Shown here piece by piece: positions 58,950 through 64,000 of a stretch of 64,000 nucleotides of DNA (positions within the stretch are counted from its first letter, which is position 1; each line of letters opens with the position of its first letter). The notes under the pieces were generated by a model. The model was given only the letters and a program-made list of their open reading frames with translations. It made no database searches and was not told the origin of the DNA. Source of the DNA: Sisyra terminalis (taxonomy: Eukaryota; Arthropoda; Insecta; Neuroptera; Sisyridae); assembly GCA_958496175.1 (NCBI GenBank), contig OY292277.1, positions 52,153,050 through 52,217,049 on the forward strand, written 5' to 3'. Position numbers and translations under genes: made by a program.

Positions 58950-59720
58950 ATTTGAACCATTTATTAATTTTGAAAGTGGTGTAAGTTATTTTTTTTTAAA
59001 AAATAGCAACTAATATATATATTTTAAATGTGAAGAAGTATATTTAAAACTAATTCATTCATTCATTAAAATGACCATTTTTAAGCCAAATTTACTTTCA
59101 AATAGTACCAAATTCCTAAACCGTTGATTATGAAAATGATGTAAGTCTAATTGTATCAAAAAAGTGGCCAAAAATGCATCCATGAAATTAAAATGAAGAA
59201 AATGTAAATGAAAATATGTCAAGTAGGGTTTTTCAAAAGTGAACCAATTTAACAATTTAAGATACTAAATTTGTTGCCTACAAATGAGGGAAGACTACTC
59301 TTAAAGGTCAAGTTTATTGTTTAAGAAAAATATTTGGATATGAAATGGTCATTAATTAGAATTTTCCTTGGAAATATTTTAAGCAAAATTATTTGTGTTC
59401 GTATTTAATATCTTATCATTACTTATAAACAAATTTAGAATAGTGTAGAAAATATTTTATATAAAATCTAATTATTTGAAATTGAAACGATTTTTAAAAA
59501 AAGTGGTGTAAGTTCATTTGCAACCCGTAAGTTTACATTGTTTAAGTTAAATTCAGTGTAAGTAATTTAATGAAATTAAATTATATAGTAATAAATCAAT
59601 AAAAGCAATCTTAAATTTTATTGGGCAGTTAATCCATATTTTTTTGTTGACAAATATGCTAAAGTTCATATTTTCTCGAAATATAGAAAAATGAACTTGC
59701 ACTACTTTAAAAAATATAAA
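58950..59720. repeat. Cluster of TTTTGAAAGTGGTGTAAGTT-type ends (MITE relics)
   Basis: GAACCATTTATTAATTTTGA then AAGTGGTGTAAGTT at about 58950-58990, GTGGTGTAAGTTCATTTG at 59503-59520, and the inverse ATGAACTTGCACTACTTTAA at 59691-59710 resemble the ends of the MITEs at 12.6 and 45.1 kb. They suggest a longer, older relative or nested copies. Boundaries are unclear. Confidence 0.45.
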
Positions 59721-62219
59721 AAAATGTATCGTTAGATATCAATGAGTTATACTTGAAAAAACTTTAAATTATTCCTGAAACCAAAACAATATTTGGAAAT
59801 GTCCTTTTTTTAGAATCAGCTATAATGCTCATCTTAGTATCGTTATATATTTAACTATTAATTTTTGACGTAAAATCTTTTCTACTATTGAGGCAAAATA
59901 AATACAAGGCGAGTTTTGCACTTAATAGTATACAGGATACTCTCCAAAAATTTTGGATAAGGAAAATAATATTCAGTGCAATTGCATTTGTTTTGAAGGA
60001 ACTTTACTAACAAACGAGGGTTCTAAAATAATCGGAAATTAATTCAAAATTTTATTGATAAAGATGCATTATCATGACAAAGAAAACAAATAAGAAACAA
60101 TTTTTGAAGACTGATTACTATTGAGGAATAACTCATGTATGTCCTTAAATTTTTAGATTCTAAGGTCAAATTCAATTGTAAAGGGCTGCTAGCAGCTCCA
60201 ATACCAACATTAAGACCAAACTAATTTTGCAAGTTTAGAAGCACTACCTTGTATGTTAAAAACTTTGAATAAATACAAAGATTTTTATTAAAAGGGGTTC
60301 AGATTTAGTGTTACATACTAAAACCGTTTGACTTTGATTTCCAAGTCAATGCTAGATAGGATTTTTGGCAATAGTGTGGAAAATTTAAGACCATTTCTGT
60401 TTTATTGAATGCAGAATAATAAGTAACTTTCAATGAAATATTCCATCTATTTATCTGTCCAGAGATTCACCTTTTAATCAAGAAAAAATTGCAATGTCTA
60501 TTGAATGCAAAAAAAAACTTTCTTCGGTATACAGTTCTAATATAGTTAAATGTACTGTCTAAATATTTGTGATATGAAAATCTTTGAATTATTTCAAATT
60601 TTTGGTTCTTTAAAGCCAGTTAGACGAAATAAGAAGTTCCAGACCAAACTGTTTTTTTGATTATTTAATTTATTTTTTAAGCCAATTAAATCCAGAGAAA
60701 TTCCATTCTCTTTTTCTTCAGATTCATTTGATTTTTATGGTTATTGCTTATTATCTAATTGAGAAGATCTATCAATACTTTATCTTTATTCAAAATTATC
60801 TGAGTTCTATAAAATTACCGGAACTCAAATTATTTTAATATTTTTTTGAAAACGGATTATTTTTTAAAGATTTTTTATTATTGAAGCAAGTTTAAAATTT
60901 ACTTCAAAAAATAGATTTTAAGTTGATCTAAATTAATATTTAAGGCTTTATAAAAAGCTCTGTTTAAAATACAATCGAATAGATCGAAAGAATAATTTTC
61001 TAGATTCATTGAAAATTTTAACGTTTAAGAAATGTTTGAATTTGAGTATACAAAAAACGATAATATTTTTTTCCGTACACTTTACCTTTTGTTTGTTCTT
61101 AATATTCATTACGGAAGCTGTTCGGCTTACAAAGTTGTAATTTTTAAAGCTCTAATAAAAATTGAAAACACAAGGTTGATATTTCGCTGTGCATTTGAAC
61201 AAACAAACCGTTTACAGTTAATTTATTAATGACGTAAAAATACATTTTCCAAGTTCAACATTTATTCTTTGATATTTCCGAACAAATATGCTTAAGACTT
61301 ACAATGTTTTTAGCTAATATTTGTGTGACAAAATTCGTAATTAAAGTTGCTATCACGAAAGTTCACGTTCATTTCAAACAAACAAATTTAAATTATAATG
61401 AAGTTTCTATTGCATGTATAAGAGAGGTGAATACGTGAAGAAAGACGGCGAGCCATGGAAAACTGAATATATGTAAATATAGGTAGGTATGTTTAATAAA
61501 ATTCTTGATAATATTAACTTTATATTTTCTAGTTGAATCAACGAGTTATAAAACACTTTATAAAGTATCAAAGGATTTGACTGTATAAAGAGTTTAACGT
61601 GCGTTTGATCATTTAGTTTTCTCTACATATCTACGCTATAATTAAAGTTTATCTAAAAATTAATTTGCATAAAGTTGTTTTATTTAAAAGCGTACGAGTA
61701 CCAACATTGATGTATGTGTGGAACGTTCAAGTACCTTTGTGAGTCTTTGTGGACATTTGTTACACTAGGATGAAGATAGAAAGTCTAGCTTAATGATTTC
61801 ATTAACATAAAATTAAAAATGCTCTTAGAAAATCAACTGCCTATATGTTTTATCAGAAAGTGTTTTTTTTTTAATGTGGTGGTAGGTACGTTAAAAGCGT
61901 ATGTGAGATAACAATCGGGTTTGAAATAATTCAATTGTGTTTTAAGGGAAAAAAAGTAAATAAATAGGTCGAGTCGAGTGCAAAAGAATGGTTTGGACCT
62001 GGAAGTTTTATATTTTTTTTTTTTTTGGAATAGCGATCACTCGATTTGGTGGTTGTTATAATCGAATGCTTTTCACACAGACAATGGTTTTTTGTATTTT
62101 TTCAGGCGACACGAATCTCGAGGTGTGGAATGTGGTACATCACGACACCCGAGCGAATTTACATTTTTAGATGTAAAAACCAGTGCCGGATTAGTCGGGT
62201 GGTCAAAATCAAGTGCTGC
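59721..62219. other. AT-rich stretch, no gene recognised
   Basis: Only chance frames (61032-61229; 61988-62170 and 62046-62255 overlapping). A 12-bp palindrome GCTGCTAGCAGC lies at 60185-60196. Confidence 0.45.
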
Positions 62220-63135
62220 AGGCCCTGCATTCAAAGCACCAAATTTATGTGTTGACTTTGTTAAAATTTAAGTAAACACATTTTTTAAATCAGCAAAATA
62301 TTTTTTTTTATACATAGATCGCAAGTAATATAAGTAATAGTCTTAAAATTTTTACAACGAATAGATCGTATCCATTTAGATCATTCTGATAGAAAAATTG
62401 AATTTCAATTCAAAAGTCAAAAAAATCATTGGATTTGTTATTCCCTCTATGCCATGGGTGAAAAAATCGCTTCTTTAAATGATATATCGCTAGAAATTAG
62501 CGCATAAGACTGAAAGAATTTCGATAAGGACATCAGGAAAAATGTTTTTCCGAAGTTAGAAAATTTGAAAAAAATTAAGACAGAACCCCACAAAAATAGC
62601 ATGAATTTTCTTGAATTTTCAAGGAAATAGTTAAATTTGAATCTTTTGATCTAAAGGAGGGCCCTGCATTCAAAGCAGCATATTTATATGTTAACTGTGT
62701 TAAAATTTAAGTTAATACATTTTTTAAAACAGTAGAATATTTTTTTATAAATAGATCGCAAGTAATATACGTATTGGTCATAAAGTTTTTACAAGGAAAA
62801 GATCGTATTCATTAAGATCTTTCTGAAAGGAATACTTAATTTTAGATCAAAAGTCAAAAAAATTTTTGGATATGTTATTTCTTCTACGTCATTTTGTTTG
62901 CCATAAAGTAATCGAAAAATTAGTTCCTGGTGAAAAAAAACGCTTCATTAAAAGATATTTTGCTAGAAATTAGGTCATAAGAGTCAGAGAATTCCAATAA
63001 GGACATTAGGAAGAATGATTTTTTGAAGTTAGAAAATTTGAAAAAAATTAAGCTAAAACCCAAAAAAGTTGCATGGATTTTCTTTGATTTTTCAAGGAAA
63101 TGATTAAATTTAAATCTATTGATCTTAAGGAGGAT
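62220..63135. repeat. Tandem duplication with a 439-bp period
   Basis: GGGCCCTGCATTCAAAGCA-type starts lie near 62220 and 62659. Shared blocks include GATCGCAAGTAATATA, GATCGTAT, CGCTAGAAATTAG-type sequence, GAAGTTAGAAAATTTGAAAA and TTTTCAAGGAAAT, and both copies end with GATCT-AAGGAGG. The copies differ at many positions. The minus frame 62920-63138 is specific to copy two and not conserved in copy one. Confidence 0.9.
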
Positions 63136-64000
63136 CAAAACCGCTTAATGTAAAGAAGATAGTGAAAACTTTGTATAGAAAACTCAAACATAATTTGCAA
63201 TATTGATGGTGTAACATAAATCTTTGCTTCTATAGATTTTAGAATTGTAATAATATAAATTTAATTAAGAAAAACATTAAGAAATTAGTTAACAAATAAT
63301 GACAGAATTTCTATCCACAGTTTGTGGTAACAAATTGAAAATTTTGTCCTTTTAGAATAGAATGATGGCAAAAAAGAAAAATAGCTAATACAACAGACTG
63401 TATTTTGTAAATTACGTAATAATTTTTGCGATTTTTTGTATAATTTTAAACAGTAAAAAATCAATCATCGCAAAAGTGATAGTTGAATGGCTTAAACTCA
63501 ATTGAAAATAAAAATACAAAACAGAATCAGAAAGCTTTAATTAAAGAAAAGCAGGTAGAAATAAGAACAGCCTTTTTATCTTATTTATCTTAAAAAATTA
63601 TTTAAAAAATTAGTATAGGAAGTTCGTAAACAAATAAATCAGAACCTAATTACTTTACGAGTTTATTATTTGATAATTTTTCCTAGAATACCTGGCAGTA
63701 AAAATTAAACTATGAAAAAACTGTCTATGAACTTTTAAAAGCTGGTAAGTCTATACGATTAGTGATTTATTATTGTTAAAATTGTCAATATAATGTTATC
63801 ATTTTTCACCAAAAACTTTTGCTTTATAGGTGTATTAGTGAAAGCTTCAATATGTTTTAGTTTAAACCAAATATATGCAATTAAAGTTTTGAAATTGCTT
63901 TTAATTTTATATGCATTATATTATTCTATGATTTTTCTTCATTGATTGGCAGAAAATTTTCTTTTGGGTAAATTGTACAAAATGTACAAATTCCAAAAAA
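63136..64000. other. AT-rich right edge, no gene recognised
   Basis: Unique AT-rich sequence to the end of the window. Nothing identifiable. Confidence 0.5.

Overview
This is an AT-rich stretch of eukaryotic nuclear DNA, most likely from an insect or other arthropod. The evidence is the mix of mobile elements: Jockey-clade-like LINE fragments, mariner/IS630-type transposase relics, a pogo/Tigger-like MITE, hAT-type foldback MITEs with 8-bp target duplications, and tRNA-like Pol III heads. I found no bacterial operon structure and no host exon I could defend. Nearly all short open frames look like chance ORFs or shadows. The species cannot be named from this window. The window reads as intergenic or intronic DNA built largely of nested, decaying transposons.

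Layout. Bases 1-4575 hold about 4.3 copies of a nearly identical 1,068-bp tandem unit. Each unit carries a minus-strand tRNA-like A/B-box region followed by a T6 run, a 47-bp minus-strand intron-like segment, three TGACGTCA sites and an 81-bp hairpin. From 4.6 to 8.8 kb are mostly unassignable AT-rich sequence, a three-fold GC-richer short repeat (6.5-6.75 kb) and an ATG-less reverse-transcriptase remnant (7.11-7.45 kb). From 8.83 to 10.85 kb is a three-level nest: an element with 64-bp terminal repeats, an interspersed repeat inside it, and a foldback hAT-like MITE inside that with a perfect 8-bp duplication. A 1-kb direct duplication lies at 13.7-16 kb.

Two 5'-truncated LINE copies lie at 20.1-20.5 and 22.2-23.1 kb and a third at 38.4 kb, each with a target duplication. 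From 23.7 to 30.3 kb is a large inverted structure with 1.2-kb arms. It includes or encloses several foldback MITEs, one of which (27.4-28.3 kb) has a small candidate ORF in its loop. More copies of the TAGACTGGGCC foldback family lie at 34.1, 34.8 and 41.8 kb; the last is split by a 204-bp pogo-like MITE. A mariner fragment (34.6 kb), an RT palm/thumb fragment with FADD (39.8-40.2 kb), a 491-bp foldback (50.2 kb), a second copy of the interspersed repeat (53.8-55.2 kb), a mariner/IS630 transposase relic with its second catalytic Asp changed to Asn (57.95-58.7 kb) and a 439-bp tandem duplication (62.2-63.1 kb) follow.

How it works together. Nothing here looks like an intact autonomous element; every coding piece is truncated, frameshifted or stop-broken. 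The most notable pattern is that three differently ended foldback MITE sets (TAGGGTG at 9.9 kb, TAGGGTGG at 27.4 kb, TAGACTGGGCC in five copies) share two internal motifs at about the same distances from their ends. Those with preserved flanks also have nTnnnnAn-type 8-bp duplications, suggesting mobilisation by one hAT transposase lineage.
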